Assembly: GCF_000455345.1 (NCBI RefSeq)
Contig: NZ_HG315690.1
Span: 1,811,360-1,875,359 of the forward strand
Length of the DNA stretch: 64,000 nt
Direction: 5' to 3'
Source: Halopiger goleimassiliensis
GTDB taxonomy: Archaea; Halobacteriota; Halobacteria; Halobacteriales; Natrialbaceae
Position 1 is the stretch's first letter. Each line of letters opens with the position of its first letter. Positions 35,332 through 44,370 of the stretch are shown here, one piece after another. Under the pieces are notes generated by a model. That model ran no database searches. It worked only from the letters and a program-made list of their open reading frames with translations, and was not told the DNA's origin. Position numbers and translations under genes: made by a program.

Positions 35332-36780
35332 ATGAGTACGGGGGTTACGATCTCGTCGATTTCTGACTATGCTATCTTGGGCTGCGGGAGCGTCGGCTAC
35401 GCGGTCGCCGAGGAACTCGTCGAGCAGGGCAAGGACGTGCTGATCATCGACCGCGACGAGAGCCGCGTCGAGTCCCTGCGCGATCAGGACCTGGACGCTC
35501 GAACTGCCGACATCCGCGAAGCCGAGGCCGCCGAACTCGTCGCCGACCGCAACGTCGTCCTCATCCTCGCCTCTGACGTCGAATCCAACAAGCGAGCCCT
35601 CGAGCACATCCGCGACCGGAACGGCGACCAGTTCGTCGTCGCCCGCGCGAGCGACCCCGTCTCGGGCGACGAACTCGAGGAACTGGGTGCAGACGTAGTC
35701 ATCAACCCCTCGTCGGTGATCGCCGACTCCGCCCTGCGGGCGCTCGAGTCGGGCGAACTCGAGTACAACGCGGGCAAACTCGCCGAGTTGCTCGAGGAGA
35801 CGACATCGCGGCTGGCGATCGTCACCCAGGACAGTCCGGATCCGGACTCGATCGCGTCGGCAGCGGCGATGCAGGCGATCGCCGACCACCTCGACGTCGA
35901 ATCGGACATCGTCTACCTGGGCGACGTCGGCCACCAGGAGAACCGCGCGTTCGTCAACCTGCTGGGGATCGACCTCGTGCAGTGGGACGAGATCGAGGAT
36001 TACGACGTGTACGACACGGTCGCGCTGGTCGATCACGCGACCTCACCGGAGATGGACCTCCCGGTCGACGTGGTGATCGACCACCACGAACCGGACGGGG
36101 AGTACGACCCCGAGTTCGTCGACATCCGGCCGAACATGTCCTCGACGTCGACGATCATGACGAAGTACATCCAGGAGTTCGACATGAACGTCTCCGAGGA
36201 GGTCGCCACGGCCCTGCTGTACGGCATCCGCGCGGAGACCCTGGATTTCAAACGCGACACGACCCCCGCCGATCTCACCGCCGCGGCGTACCTCTACCCG
36301 TTCGCCAACCACGACACCTTGGAGCAGGTGGAGTCGCCGTCGATGTCCCCCGAGACGCTGGACGTCCTCGCGGAGGCCATCGCCAACCGCGACGTCCAGG
36401 GGAGCCACCTCGTCTCCAACGCCGGCTTCGTCCGCGACCGCGAGGCGCTGACCCAGGCCGCGAGCCACCTCCTCAATCTCGAGGGCGTCACCACCACCGC
36501 CGTCTTCGGCATCGCCGACGAAACCATCTTCCTCGCCGGGCGCTCGAAGGACATCCGCATCAACATCGGCAAAGTGTTAGACGACGCCTACGGCGAGATG
36601 GGCGAGACCGCCGGCCACTCCACCCAGGCCAGCGCGGAGATTCCGCTCGGCATCTTCACCGGCATCGAAATCTCGGAGGACAACCGGGACACGCTGCTCG
36701 AGTTGACCGAGGAGGCGGTCAAACGGACGCTGTTCGACGCGATGGGCGTCGACGGCACGGAAGGCTCGAACGGCTCCTGA
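35332..36780 (+). CDS. RCK-N (TrkA-type) plus DHH/DHHA1 phosphoesterase
   Basis: The 482-residue protein begins with a Rossmann/RCK-N domain (AILGCGSVGYAVAEEL, residues 14-29; later VIIDRDESRVESL-type pattern). From about 160 it is a DHH phosphoesterase with DSIASAAAM and VVIDHHEPDG (Asp250, His251, His252), followed by a DHHA1 domain with FGIADETIFLAGRSKDI. DHH-DHHA1 proteins hydrolyse short RNAs (NrnA) or cyclic di-AMP (GdpP/DhhP). The RCK part suggests nucleotide or redox sensing. The substrate is not determinable here. A perfect palindrome sits just upstream. Confidence 0.88.
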   Translation: MSTGVTISSISDYAILGCGSVGYAVAEELVEQGKDVLIIDRDESRVESLRDQDLDARTADIREAEAAELVADRNVVLILASDVESNKRALEHIRDRNGDQFVVARASDPVSGDELEELGADVVINPSSVIADSALRALESGELEYNAGKLAELLEETTSRLAIVTQDSPDPDSIASAAAMQAIADHLDVESDIVYLGDVGHQENRAFVNLLGIDLVQWDEIEDYDVYDTVALVDHATSPEMDLPVDVVIDHHEPDGEYDPEFVDIRPNMSSTSTIMTKYIQEFDMNVSEEVATALLYGIRAETLDFKRDTTPADLTAAAYLYPFANHDTLEQVESPSMSPETLDVLAEAIANRDVQGSHLVSNAGFVRDREALTQAASHLLNLEGVTTTAVFGIADETIFLAGRSKDIRINIGKVLDDAYGEMGETAGHSTQASAEIPLGIFTGIEISEDNRDTLLELTEEAVKRTLFDAMGVDGTEGSNGS

Positions 36781-36834
36781 TCGGGCTACTCCCGTCGGCG
36801 ATGCCAACGTTCTGGGGTCCCCGGCTCCAACGTT

Positions 36835-37491
36835 CTATTTACTGACGTACTGCTCGTCTCGGACTGTCGGAAGCTGCCAGTCGTAGGTCACCGCTACCAA
36901 TCGCGTCCCGACGGTCACGATCGCACAGAGGGCGGCGGCGACGCTACCAGTCGTCCCGACAGCGGTAGCCGCCCAGTACGCGGTGCCACCCAGTACCGCA
37001 CAGCTGGCGTAGAAATCGGTAAACAGGATAAACGGGGCTCGGTCCAGCAGGATATCGGCGAACGCCCCGCCGCCGACTGCGTTGATCGTCGCGATGGCGA
37101 CGACGCCGAACGCCGAGACGGTCGCCTCCGTCGCGACGATCGCACCCGTCGTCGCGAAGGCGGCGAGGCCGATCGCGTCCGCGACGAGCGTGACCGGGTG
37201 GGTGTCCACGGACGAAACGAACGTGGAGAGCCCGATCGCCAGGCCGACGCCGAACAGACCCAGCCCGATCTCGAGGGACGACTGCAGCGCGAGCGGCACG
37301 CGCGTCACGAGGAGATCCCGCGTCGCGCCGCCGGCGAAGGCCATCGCCAGCCCGACGACCGCCACGCCGAAGACGTCGAACTCCTCGCGGATCGCCTTCG
37401 TCGATCCGACGAGCGCGAACGCGACCAGCCCGATCGTGTTCATCGCGGCAAAGGGGTCGCCAAACAACACACCGAGAAGTCCCGAACCCAT
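36835..37491 (-). CDS. TRIC-type cation channel family protein (UPF0126)
   Basis: The 218-residue membrane protein has seven hydrophobic segments and two repeats. The first carries FAGGATRDLL and the second VGGGAFADILL, the GG-containing pore motifs of prokaryotic TRIC channels. It probably conducts monovalent cations. It converges with the RCK-DHH gene 54 bp away, which is suggestive since RCK and c-di-AMP systems control K+ flow, but a link is unproven. Confidence 0.87.
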   Translation of the reverse strand: MGSGLLGVLFGDPFAAMNTIGLVAFALVGSTKAIREEFDVFGVAVVGLAMAFAGGATRDLLVTRVPLALQSSLEIGLGLFGVGLAIGLSTFVSSVDTHPVTLVADAIGLAAFATTGAIVATEATVSAFGVVAIATINAVGGGAFADILLDRAPFILFTDFYASCAVLGGTAYWAATAVGTTGSVAAALCAIVTVGTRLVAVTYDWQLPTVRDEQYVSK

Positions 37492-37648
37492 TGCGGCCGC
37501 CTACGCGCGGCCCCGTCTTGAGGGCTCCGTCACGGGACTGCCGGCACGTACGGTCCTGCTGGTCCCGGGGGACCGGAACGACGCGAGGAGAAGTCCTGAT
37601 GCGATCGATGCGCCGAACGGATCGCGACGATCGACTCGAGAAAGGAGG

Positions 37649-37942
37649 TTACGCGATGACTTCGTCCTCTTCCTCGTCGGGATCACGCACGCGCTCGACG
37701 ACGTCGTTGACGAGGATGACGTCGCCGACGGCCCGTACCCAGCGGTAGGGGACGATGACGCCGCGCTCGCTGCGTGCTTCCTCGCGGAACAGTTCGCCGT
37801 TGAGATTGCCGAGCGCGAGACCGGTGACGGCTTCGCCGTTGAGATTGAGCTGGAGGTCCTCGACTTCGCCGACGAAGACGCCGCTGTTCGAGTACACCTC
37901 GCGACCGACGAGAGAGGTTATTTCTTGCGGAGTATCGTCCAT
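37649..37942 (-). CDS. PRC-barrel domain protein
   Basis: MDDTPQEITSLVGREVYSNSG leads a ~75-residue PRC barrel with VFVGEVEDLQLNLNGE and GVIVPYRWVRAVGDVILV. This ~97-residue form is highly conserved in haloarchaea. The start at 37942 is used; another ATG at 37954 adds four residues. Function unknown; RimM-like barrels bind RNA or proteins. Confidence 0.85.
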   Translation of the reverse strand: MDDTPQEITSLVGREVYSNSGVFVGEVEDLQLNLNGEAVTGLALGNLNGELFREEARSERGVIVPYRWVRAVGDVILVNDVVERVRDPDEEEDEVIA

Positions 37943-38049
37943 ATCCGTCCCCATGCGCGGGTCACTCTTAATTCTTGGTCAGACGTGACAGTCGTGGCAC
38001 GCTATGGCTCGCCCGCTCGCTCGAGGGGATACCCGCGTTCGCTCGCAGG

Positions 38050-39192
38050 TTAGCCGTCGAGAACCGCGTCGACGGCGGCGTGGTCCGTCAAGAGCGTCCG
38101 CATCCGATCGACCGTCTCGGCGTCCCGCGTCCGGCCGCTACGGACGACGTCTTCTGCGCGCTCGACGGTCGTCAGCGTGTCCGTCTGAACCGCGAGGATC
38201 GGCAGTTCGGCCTCGGCCGCCTTCCCGAGGATGGTGCCCGACGGGCGGTGGCCGCCGGTGAGGATCAGACACCGCACGCCCGGGGCCTCGAGCGCGGCGG
38301 TGTGGACGTCGGCCCGGTCGCCACCCGTGATGACGGCGGCGTCTTTCGTCCGGCGGAAGTGCCTGAGCGCGCTGTCGGCGCTCATGGCCCCGACGGTGAA
38401 CCGTTCGACGTAGGCGTCGGTGCCCTCCTCGACGAGGACCTCGGCGGCGAGTTCCTCGGCCAGTTCGGCGACCGTGACGCCCGAGAGGTCCCGCTCGCTC
38501 GGCAACACGCCGACGACCTCCACGCCGCGGCTCTCGAGCGCGGGGACGACGTCGGTCTCGAGCTGGTCGTAGGCGGCGTCGGGGACGTCGTTGAAGACGA
38601 CGCCGACGAGTCGGTCGCCGAACGTCCGGGCGGCGGCGAGCACGTCGTCGACGTCGCCCGGAACCTCGTAGGGGGCGACCAGCAGCACTCGCGCGTCCAG
38701 CAACTCGGCCAGGTCGGCGTCGGTGAGGTCGACGATACCCCCGACGTCGTACTCGCCGGCCCCTTCGACGAACATTCGGTCCCGGTCGGCGGCGAGCGTC
38801 TCGAACGCCTCGCCGACGCGGTCGCGAAGCTCGTCGGGGTCCTCCCGGCCGCGGATCGCCTGCTCGACGAACGTCGGCGAGTAGACGATCGGCTCGAGGT
38901 CGTGCAGCTCCGCCTCGAGGTCCAGCAGTTCGCGGGCGAGCAACGGGTCCTCGTCCAGGGTCTTGCCGACGTTGCTCTCGAGGCGGGTCCCCTTCGGTTT
39001 CATGTAGCCGACGCTGTCGCCGTTCTCGTGGGCGAGTTGCGCCAGCGCCAGCGTGATGCCCGTCTTGCCGGTGCTCTCCTCGAGCGAGGCGACGAGGAGC
39101 GTGTCGGCGTCGGTCGGGGTGCGGTCGCTCGCTGTCGTGGTGGTCTCTGTGTCGTTTCCCTCGGCGTTCGAGTCGGTATCGGTGTCGGTCAT
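38050..39192 (-). CDS. DRTGG-domain/phosphotransacetylase-like P-loop protein
   Basis: The 380-residue protein has an N-terminal dethiobiotin-synthetase-like P-loop domain (LLVASLEESTGKTGITLALA) and a C-terminal DRTGG-type domain (FTVGAMSADSALRHF, VITGGDRADVH). Similar two-domain modules precede the phosphotransacetylase domain of some Pta proteins, but the catalytic Pta domain is absent here. Its start overlaps the end of the ADP-forming acetyl-CoA synthetase gene by four bases (39189-39192), so the two are co-translated; a regulatory role in acetate metabolism is likely but inferred. Confidence 0.82.
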   Translation of the reverse strand: MTDTDTDSNAEGNDTETTTTASDRTPTDADTLLVASLEESTGKTGITLALAQLAHENGDSVGYMKPKGTRLESNVGKTLDEDPLLARELLDLEAELHDLEPIVYSPTFVEQAIRGREDPDELRDRVGEAFETLAADRDRMFVEGAGEYDVGGIVDLTDADLAELLDARVLLVAPYEVPGDVDDVLAAARTFGDRLVGVVFNDVPDAAYDQLETDVVPALESRGVEVVGVLPSERDLSGVTVAELAEELAAEVLVEEGTDAYVERFTVGAMSADSALRHFRRTKDAAVITGGDRADVHTAALEAPGVRCLILTGGHRPSGTILGKAAEAELPILAVQTDTLTTVERAEDVVRSGRTRDAETVDRMRTLLTDHAAVDAVLDG

Positions 39193-41285
39193 AGTTCCTC
39201 CGTGTCCACGGTGAGTCTGAGGTCGATCGCCTGTACGCCATCGGGCCCGGCGACGAGCGGGTTGACGTCGAGTTCGAGGATCGACGGGAAGTCCGTCACC
39301 AGCTGTGAGAGCCGTTGGATCGTCTCGACGACGCTCTCGACGTCCGCCGGCTCGCGACCCCGAGCGCCCCGCAACAGCGGCGCGGCCTGGATCTCGTCGA
39401 TCATGTCGCGGGCCTCCCCCTCGCCGATCGGGGCCACGCGAACCGACGTGTCCTCGAGGATTTCGACGAAGATCCCGCCCAGTCCAAATAGCAGGAGGGG
39501 GCCGAACTGGGGATCGCGGTTCATCCCGACGATGGTTTCGGTGCCGGCCTCGAGGTCGACCTGCTCCTGGATCTGGACGCCGACGATGGTCGCGTCGGGC
39601 TGGTAGTTGCGGGCACGGGCGACGAGGTCCTCGTAGGCGTCCCCGACCTCCTGGTCCGGAACGCCCACCTTCACGCCCCCGATGTCGGACTTGTGGGAGA
39701 TGTCGGGACTGACGATCTTCATCACCACGTCGCCCTCGATCGACCGGGCGACCTCCCGCGCCCGGGCCGGGTCGTCGACGATCTCGCCGTCGGGCGTCGG
39801 GATGCCGTAGGCCTCCAGCAGGGCCATCGACTCGACGCCGAGGCGGTTGTCCTCGCGCTTCCCGGCTCGAGCGAGGATTTCACGGGCGCGATCCCGGTCG
39901 ACGTCGAACGTCTCGGGCTCGTCGATCGACCGCTGGCGGACGTCGCGGTAGCGGGCCAGTGCGTCGAGTCCGGCGACGGCCCGCGAGGGATCGAAGTAGT
40001 TCGGGATGCCGAACTCCCGCAACACCTCCTCGGCGGCGCGCGCTCGAGCCCCGCCCATCAGGCAGGTGACGACCGGTTTCTCGTACTCGTCGCGCTTCTC
40101 GATGACGACCTCCGCGAGGCGGTCGTACTCGAGGACCGCCGTGGGCGCGCTGACGACGACGGCGCTGCCGACGTTCGGATCGTCGAGCGCGATCTCGATG
40201 GCCTCGGCGAACCGGGCGACGTCCGCGTCGCCGATGGCGTCGATCGGGTTGTAGACGTTGGCCTCGTCGGGCATCGCCTCGGAGAGCCGGTCGATCGTCT
40301 CGTCCGTGAAGTCGGCCATCTCGAGCGTCGAGTCGCCGATGGCGTCCGTCGTCAACACGCCGGGACCGCCAGCGTTCGTGACGACGGCCACGCCGTCCGA
40401 GTCGGGTTCGGGCAGTCCCGACAGCGCCCGCGCGTAGTCGAACAGTTCCTGCACCGAGTTGGCGCGGATGACGCCGGCCTGCTCGAGGCCGGCCTCGTAG
40501 GCGCGCTCGCTGCCGGCGATCGCACCGGTGTGCGAGGAGGCGGCCTGTGCACCTGCGTCCGTGCGGCCGGACTTCACGAGGACGATCGGCGTCTCCTTGG
40601 CCACCTCGCGGGCCGCCTCGACGAACTCGTCGCCCTCGTCGATCCCCTCGAGGTAGCCGATGACGACGTCGGTGTCGGGGTCATCGCCCCACTCGCGCAC
40701 GAAGTCGGTCTCGTCGAGGACGGCCTTGTTCCCGAGCGAGACGACGTCGCGGAAGCCGATCCCCTGCTCGTTGGCCCAGTCGAGGACGGCCGTAATGAAC
40801 GCGCCCGACTGGCTCATGAAGGAGATCGATCCCTCCAGGGCGTTCTCGGGGCCGAACGTCGCGTTCATGCCGACCGGCGTCGACATCACGCCGAGGCTGT
40901 TCGGCCCGACGACGTTCAGGTCGTACTTCGCGGCGATCTCGCGCAGTCGACGCTCGCGTTTCGCGCCCTCCCCGCCGGTTTCGGAGAAACCGGCCGTGAT
41001 GACGACCACGTTCTCGGTCCCGGCTTCGCCGAGTGCCTCGACGGTCTCGAGGACGACCGGCGGCGGCACCACGACCACCGCCAGATCGATCGGCGGTGCG
41101 CGTTCGACGTCGGGATAACACTCGAGCCCCAGTACCTCGTCGCGGTCCGGGTTGATCGGCACGATGGTCCCCGAGAAATCCGCCTGCAGGTTCTCGAGGA
41201 TCGCCCGGCCGACGGCACCCTCGCGGTCGGTCGCGCCGACAACGGCGACGGACTCGGGGGCGAAGAGATCGGATAACCGTCCCAT
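39189..41285 (-). CDS. ADP-forming acyl/acetyl-CoA synthetase, alpha-beta fusion
   Basis: The enzyme converts acetyl-CoA, ADP and phosphate to acetate, ATP and CoA (or the reverse). The 698-residue protein has the alpha part (CoA-binding Rossmann fold, VAVVGATDREGAVGRAI) with active-site His252 in SSHTGAIAG, and the beta part with an ATP-grasp domain (GDVVMKIVSPDISHKSDIGGV). Fused alpha-beta subunits are typical in haloarchaea. Its co-transcribed partner is the DRTGG protein. Confidence 0.94.
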   Translation of the reverse strand: MGRLSDLFAPESVAVVGATDREGAVGRAILENLQADFSGTIVPINPDRDEVLGLECYPDVERAPPIDLAVVVVPPPVVLETVEALGEAGTENVVVITAGFSETGGEGAKRERRLREIAAKYDLNVVGPNSLGVMSTPVGMNATFGPENALEGSISFMSQSGAFITAVLDWANEQGIGFRDVVSLGNKAVLDETDFVREWGDDPDTDVVIGYLEGIDEGDEFVEAAREVAKETPIVLVKSGRTDAGAQAASSHTGAIAGSERAYEAGLEQAGVIRANSVQELFDYARALSGLPEPDSDGVAVVTNAGGPGVLTTDAIGDSTLEMADFTDETIDRLSEAMPDEANVYNPIDAIGDADVARFAEAIEIALDDPNVGSAVVVSAPTAVLEYDRLAEVVIEKRDEYEKPVVTCLMGGARARAAEEVLREFGIPNYFDPSRAVAGLDALARYRDVRQRSIDEPETFDVDRDRAREILARAGKREDNRLGVESMALLEAYGIPTPDGEIVDDPARAREVARSIEGDVVMKIVSPDISHKSDIGGVKVGVPDQEVGDAYEDLVARARNYQPDATIVGVQIQEQVDLEAGTETIVGMNRDPQFGPLLLFGLGGIFVEILEDTSVRVAPIGEGEARDMIDEIQAAPLLRGARGREPADVESVVETIQRLSQLVTDFPSILELDVNPLVAGPDGVQAIDLRLTVDTEEL

Positions 41286-41381
41286 CGCTCGAATATTGGG
41301 CGACGGACACGTTAAACGTGTGGCGTGGTCCCGCTGCGTGGGAGCGGTCGCCTCCCGACCCTAGCGGTGGCGGCAGTGCGA

Positions 41382-42395
41382 TCAGTGCGTCGAGATCGCC
41401 GCCGTCGACCGACTCGAGGCGGCGATCGTCAGCAGGTAACAGGCGATGGCGACGACGACGATCGAGCCACCGGGCGGGAGGCCGCCGGCGATCGAGACCG
41501 CGAAGCCCCCCAGAATGGCCACCTCGCCGAACAGGATCGAACAGAACAGCGTCTCGCGGAAGCTGTGGGCGATCTGGGTCGCGGCCGCGACCGGGACGAC
41601 GAGCATCGCGGCGACCAAGATTACGCCCAGGATCTGCATCGCGCCGACGACGACGACGGCGGTCATGACGATCAACAGCGTGTTGTACCACGTGACGTTG
41701 AGCCGGGCGACCCGGGCGGCCTGCTCGTCGAACGTGATGAACAGCAGTTGCTTGTACGTCGCGACGACGACGGCGACGACGACGATCGAGAGTACTGCCA
41801 TCAGGCGCGCCCCAGCGGGCGTAACCACGGAGGCGTTGCCGTAGAGGTAGTTCTCGAGGTCGATGCCGGTCATGCCGCGGCCGTAGCTGATGATGAGGGT
41901 TCCGACGGCGAAGCTTCCGGTGAGCATGATCGCGATGGGGACGTCGCCGTAGGTGTCCGTCCGCTCGGCGAGCCACTGGACGCCGAGCGCGCCGAGGATG
42001 CCGACGACCAGCGCCGCGAGCAGCAAGGAGACGCCCAGATCCGTCGTCGCGCTGAACAGCAGGCCGATGGCGACGCCGGCGAACGCGGTGTGGGCGAGCG
42101 TCTCGCCGATCAACGCCATCTCGCGATGGACGAGGTACGTCCCCACGAGCGGGGCGACGATCCCGATCAGTACCCCGGTCGCGAGCGAGCGCCACATGAA
42201 CGGGTGTCTGAAGACGCTCGTCCCGAGGACGTGATCCAGCAGTCGACCGACGATGCGGTACTGTTCGTACAATGCCCCGGCGACGGGATAGGCCTGCAGG
42301 TAATCGAGGGCGAGAAAGGCGACCATGGCGGTCGCGAGCAGCCCCGTCGCGACGATCCCGCCGAGTTCCAGCCGATGTCTCGTCTCGCGGTGCAT
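41382..42395 (-). CDS. znuB: Metal ABC transporter permease (ZnuB-like)
   Basis: This 337-residue membrane protein is the channel subunit of an ABC-3 family importer. It has nine or so helices and family motifs MALIGETLAHTAFAGVAIG and TYKQLLFITFDEQAARVARLNV. The gene ends the operon znuA-znuC-znuB; 31 bp separate it from the ATPase gene. Zinc is favoured by the His-rich binding protein; manganese or iron cannot be excluded. Confidence 0.9.
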   Translation of the reverse strand: MHRETRHRLELGGIVATGLLATAMVAFLALDYLQAYPVAGALYEQYRIVGRLLDHVLGTSVFRHPFMWRSLATGVLIGIVAPLVGTYLVHREMALIGETLAHTAFAGVAIGLLFSATTDLGVSLLLAALVVGILGALGVQWLAERTDTYGDVPIAIMLTGSFAVGTLIISYGRGMTGIDLENYLYGNASVVTPAGARLMAVLSIVVVAVVVATYKQLLFITFDEQAARVARLNVTWYNTLLIVMTAVVVVGAMQILGVILVAAMLVVPVAAATQIAHSFRETLFCSILFGEVAILGGFAVSIAGGLPPGGSIVVVAIACYLLTIAASSRSTAAISTH

Positions 42396-42426
42396 ATCTC
42401 GTCTGTCAGTGTCTCGGTGTCACGTC

Positions 42427-43164
42427 TCAGTGGTGATGGTGGACGACCTGTCCCGTCGCCCCGTAGGCATCGGTCAGCGCGTCGCTCTCGACGAACGACT
42501 CCGTGTCACCGTGGTGGTACAGCTCCGTGTTGATACAGGCGATCCGGTCCGCCCGGTCCGTCACGACGCCGATGTCGTGCTCGATGAGGATGATCGTGAT
42601 CCCGTCGTCGTTGAGCGACTCGAGCAGCTGGTAGAAGGCGTCCCGCGACTCGGCGTCGACGCCGACCGTCGGCTCGTCGAGTGCGAGCAGGTCCGCTTCG
42701 GAGGCCAGCGCCCGGGCGATGTAGGCCCGCTGGCGCTGACCGCCCGAGAGCTGGTTGACCTGCCGGTCCGCGAGGTCCGCAATGCCGACCGTCTCGAGGG
42801 CGTCGGCGACGATTTCGCGGTCTTCCTCACGGACGCGGCCGTGGCCGACGTGGGCGAACCGACCCATGGTGACGGCCTCGCGGACGGTGACCGGCATCGT
42901 CCCGCCGCGGCTGGTCGCCTGCTGGGAGACGTAGCCGATCCGCTCGCCGTCGTCGAACTCGTCGACGGGCTCGTCGAAGAGTTCGATCCGGCCGCTGTCG
43001 GGCTCGAGCAGACCCAGCATCAGCTGCAAGAGCGTCGTCTTTCCCGAGCCGTTGGGACCGATCAGCCCCAGGAAGTCGCCAGCGTGGACGGTCAGCGAGA
43101 CGTCGCGGACCGCGGGCTGGTCGCCGTAGGCGAACGTGACGTGATCGAGGTCGACGACGATCAC
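42427..43164 (-). CDS. znuC: Metal ABC transporter ATP-binding protein (ZnuC-like)
   Basis: The 245-residue ATPase has Walker A GPNGSGKTT, Q-loop, signature LSGGQRQRAYIARAL and Walker B LLALDEPTVGVD followed by the H-loop IILIEHDIG. The C-terminus ends VVHHHH, a short His tail. It overlaps the binding-protein gene by four bases (43161-43164). Confidence 0.94.
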   Translation of the reverse strand: MIVVDLDHVTFAYGDQPAVRDVSLTVHAGDFLGLIGPNGSGKTTLLQLMLGLLEPDSGRIELFDEPVDEFDDGERIGYVSQQATSRGGTMPVTVREAVTMGRFAHVGHGRVREEDREIVADALETVGIADLADRQVNQLSGGQRQRAYIARALASEADLLALDEPTVGVDAESRDAFYQLLESLNDDGITIILIEHDIGVVTDRADRIACINTELYHHGDTESFVESDALTDAYGATGQVVHHHH

Positions 43165-44261
43165 TGTGCGTCTAGTGCTTCTCTGAACGCGGGGACGTTT
43201 ATCTCTTCCATTTGTTCGCGGTACCCCCAGCCCTCGTCGGCCCAGGAGGCGAGCGTTCCCGAGACCGTCGAGAGTGCCATCGCGTCGGTCGCGTCGCTGC
43301 CCTCGAGGATCGTCTCGACCGCGTCGGGATACTCGCCTTCGGGTGCGTCGAAGGCGTCGTAGAGGATCGTGTCGATCCCCGCCTCGTCGATGAGTTCGAT
43401 GGTCTCGGAGATGTCCGCGTGGTCGGGCTCTTCCTGCGGCGAGACGCCGATCGGCGTGTGGATCTCGAACCCGTAGCGCTCCTCGAGGTAGGTAAAGGAG
43501 TCGTGGCCGGCGAGCACGACCGTGTCGTGGTTCGCCTCAGCGACCAGTTGCTCGAACTGTTCGTCGATCTCCTCGAGGACGGCCCCGTACTCCTCCGCGT
43601 TGGCCCGGAACGTCTCCTCCTCGTCGGGGTGGGCCTCCGCGAGGCCGTCGGCGACGTTTTCGACGATCTCCTCGGCGATGACCGGGTCGAGCCAGGCGTG
43701 GGGATCGACCGACGCCCGGTCGTGGTCACCGTCGTCGTGCTCGTCGTGGCCTTCCTCTTCGTGGTCGTGGTCGTGACCGTCGTCGTGGTCGTGGTCCTCC
43801 TCGTGATCGTCGTGTTCCTCGTCTCCGTGGTCGTCGTGTTCTTCGTCCCCGTGGTCGTGATCGTGGCCCTCGTGGTCCCACTCGAGCAATCGGTCGTCGA
43901 GCCCTTCGAAGCAGTCGACGACGATCACGTCGTCGTAGTCCTCCTCGAGGGTCGTCGCGATGTCCTGTGCCCAGGCGAACTCGGGCGTGTCGAGATAGAG
44001 GAAGAGGCCGGCGTCGGCGACGTTTCGAGCCAGGTCCCCCGGCGGGTTCCAACCGTGGCCCGACTCTCCGGTTCCCACCGGATTCTCGAAGGCCATCACG
44101 TCGCCGCCAACCTGCTCGGCCCAGTCGTACAGCGCGAAGAGCGCGGCGTACCCCGTTTCGTACTCCCGATCGGCAGCGCCGACGTCGTCGAGACAACCGG
44201 CGAGCGTGCCCGCCGCGAGGAGGCCAGCGCCCCCCAGCAGCGAACGTCGCGTGTGGTTCAT
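43161..44261 (-). CDS. znuA: Metal ABC transporter substrate-binding lipoprotein (ZnuA-like) with His/Asp-rich loop
   Basis: The 366-residue cluster A-I binding protein starts MNHTRRSLLGGAGLLAAGTLAGC: a twin-arginine-like lipoprotein signal with lipobox at LAGC. Residues about 130-185 form an extreme His/Asp/Glu-rich loop (repeats of HDHD, HDDH, HDHE), a zinc-ZnuA trait. Conserved ligands follow in VDPHAWLDP and LAGHDSFTYLEERYG. The loop argues for zinc. Transcription starts the operon with znuC and znuB. Confidence 0.93.
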   Translation of the reverse strand: MNHTRRSLLGGAGLLAAGTLAGCLDDVGAADREYETGYAALFALYDWAEQVGGDVMAFENPVGTGESGHGWNPPGDLARNVADAGLFLYLDTPEFAWAQDIATTLEEDYDDVIVVDCFEGLDDRLLEWDHEGHDHDHGDEEHDDHGDEEHDDHEEDHDHDDGHDHDHEEEGHDEHDDGDHDRASVDPHAWLDPVIAEEIVENVADGLAEAHPDEEETFRANAEEYGAVLEEIDEQFEQLVAEANHDTVVLAGHDSFTYLEERYGFEIHTPIGVSPQEEPDHADISETIELIDEAGIDTILYDAFDAPEGEYPDAVETILEGSDATDAMALSTVSGTLASWADEGWGYREQMEEINVPAFREALDAQ

Positions 44262-44282
44262 ATCCGGGAGTACGTGCGGCCG

Positions 44283-44323
44283 CCTATAAGAGTTATTATT
44301 CTAAACGAGGTTGTTAATAACTC
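44283..44323 (-). promoter_or_regulatory. znuA promoter with inverted-repeat operator candidate
   Basis: A TATA-like CTTATAGG (44283-44290, minus strand) lies about 25 bp before the znuA ATG, fitting a leaderless start. Directly upstream is GAGTTATT-N18-AATAACTC (44290-44297 and 44316-44323), a perfect 8-bp inverted repeat. A metal-dependent repressor is expected for such an importer. Confidence 0.6.
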
Positions 44324-44370
44324 GAGCCAGGTATCGGGCGGGTGGCTAGTAACTTCGCCGCCGAATAGGG

